Assembly: GCF_014898055.3 (NCBI RefSeq) | Contig: NW_023601104.1 | Location: 79,467,106 to 79,531,105, forward strand | Length of the DNA stretch: 64,000 nucleotides | Source: Talpa occidentalis | Taxonomy: Eukaryota; Chordata; Mammalia; Eulipotyphla; Talpidae | Direction of reading: 5' to 3' | The notes under the pieces: model-generated | What the model saw: the letters and a program-made list of their open reading frames with translations, nothing else | What the model was told of the DNA's origin: nothing | Databases searched by the model: none | In this document: in pieces, positions 63,851 to 64,000 of the stretch | Layout of the letters: the number at the start of each line of letters is the position of its first letter | Numbering within the stretch: position 1 is the first letter of the stretch | Program-made: the position numbers and the translations under genes

Positions 63851-64000
63851 TTGTCTTTTTACTCTGTGTTTTTACTATGCAAACTTTAAAAGTTTATGTA
63901 TAGTATAATTTATTTCAAAACTATTTTTATGGCTTACGGGTTTTTAATCATAGTTAGATTTCAGCTCTGAAATTATCAAGGAATTCCCTGATATTTTCTT

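Overview
This is intronic mammalian DNA: AT-rich, with no bacterial-style gene packing, and crowded with SINE, LINE-1, MIR, L2 and LTR copies. The only host coding sequence is two short plus-strand exons, 38272-38343 and 57812-58030. Translated in phase they give the start of the N-terminal kinase domain of RPS6KA5 (MSK1), a MAPK-activated nuclear kinase. The window therefore runs from inside intron 1, through exon 2, a 19.5 kb intron 2 and exon 3, into intron 3. Exon 1 and the rest of the gene lie outside. The species cannot be fixed from sequence alone. The abundant tRNA-derived SINE is not primate Alu, rodent B1/B2, carnivore CAN, horse ERE or vespertilionid VES, and no BovB is visible. I suspect a laurasiatherian, possibly a rhinolophoid bat, but that is a guess.

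Layout. 1-17524 is intron 1 with five SINEs (one nested in another), ancient L1, L2 and MIR fragments, a 533 bp young L1 tail carrying a short 3' transduction, a 5'-inverted (twin-primed) L1 and a 584 bp solo LTR. 17525-23906 is a nearly full-length, young LINE-1 in the sense orientation of the gene. It has an 18 bp target-site duplication, a GC-rich 5' UTR, an intact 342-codon ORF1, and an ORF2 broken by two single-base frameshifts. 23907-38271 is more intron 1 with SINEs and older repeats. Intron 2 (38344-57811) holds ancient L1 fragments, five SINEs and an unexpected long inverted repeat: two arms of about 250 bp, nearly 99% identical, with a 1.2 kb spacer that begins with a perfect hairpin. 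Intron 3 (58031-64000) holds two SINEs, a 5'-truncated L1 and old repeats.

How it fits together. The exons are spliced into RPS6KA5 mRNA; intron 2 splits the ATP-binding glycine loop. Everything else is mobile DNA or unassigned intron. The SINEs depend in trans on L1 reverse transcriptase, and their clear target-site duplications and A-rich tails fit that. I see no novel multi-gene system. The best candidates for something undescribed are the long inverted repeat in intron 2, a small class of perfect short hairpins nearby, short 3' transductions in a SINE and an L1, and a long antisense reading frame in the L1 5' UTR.
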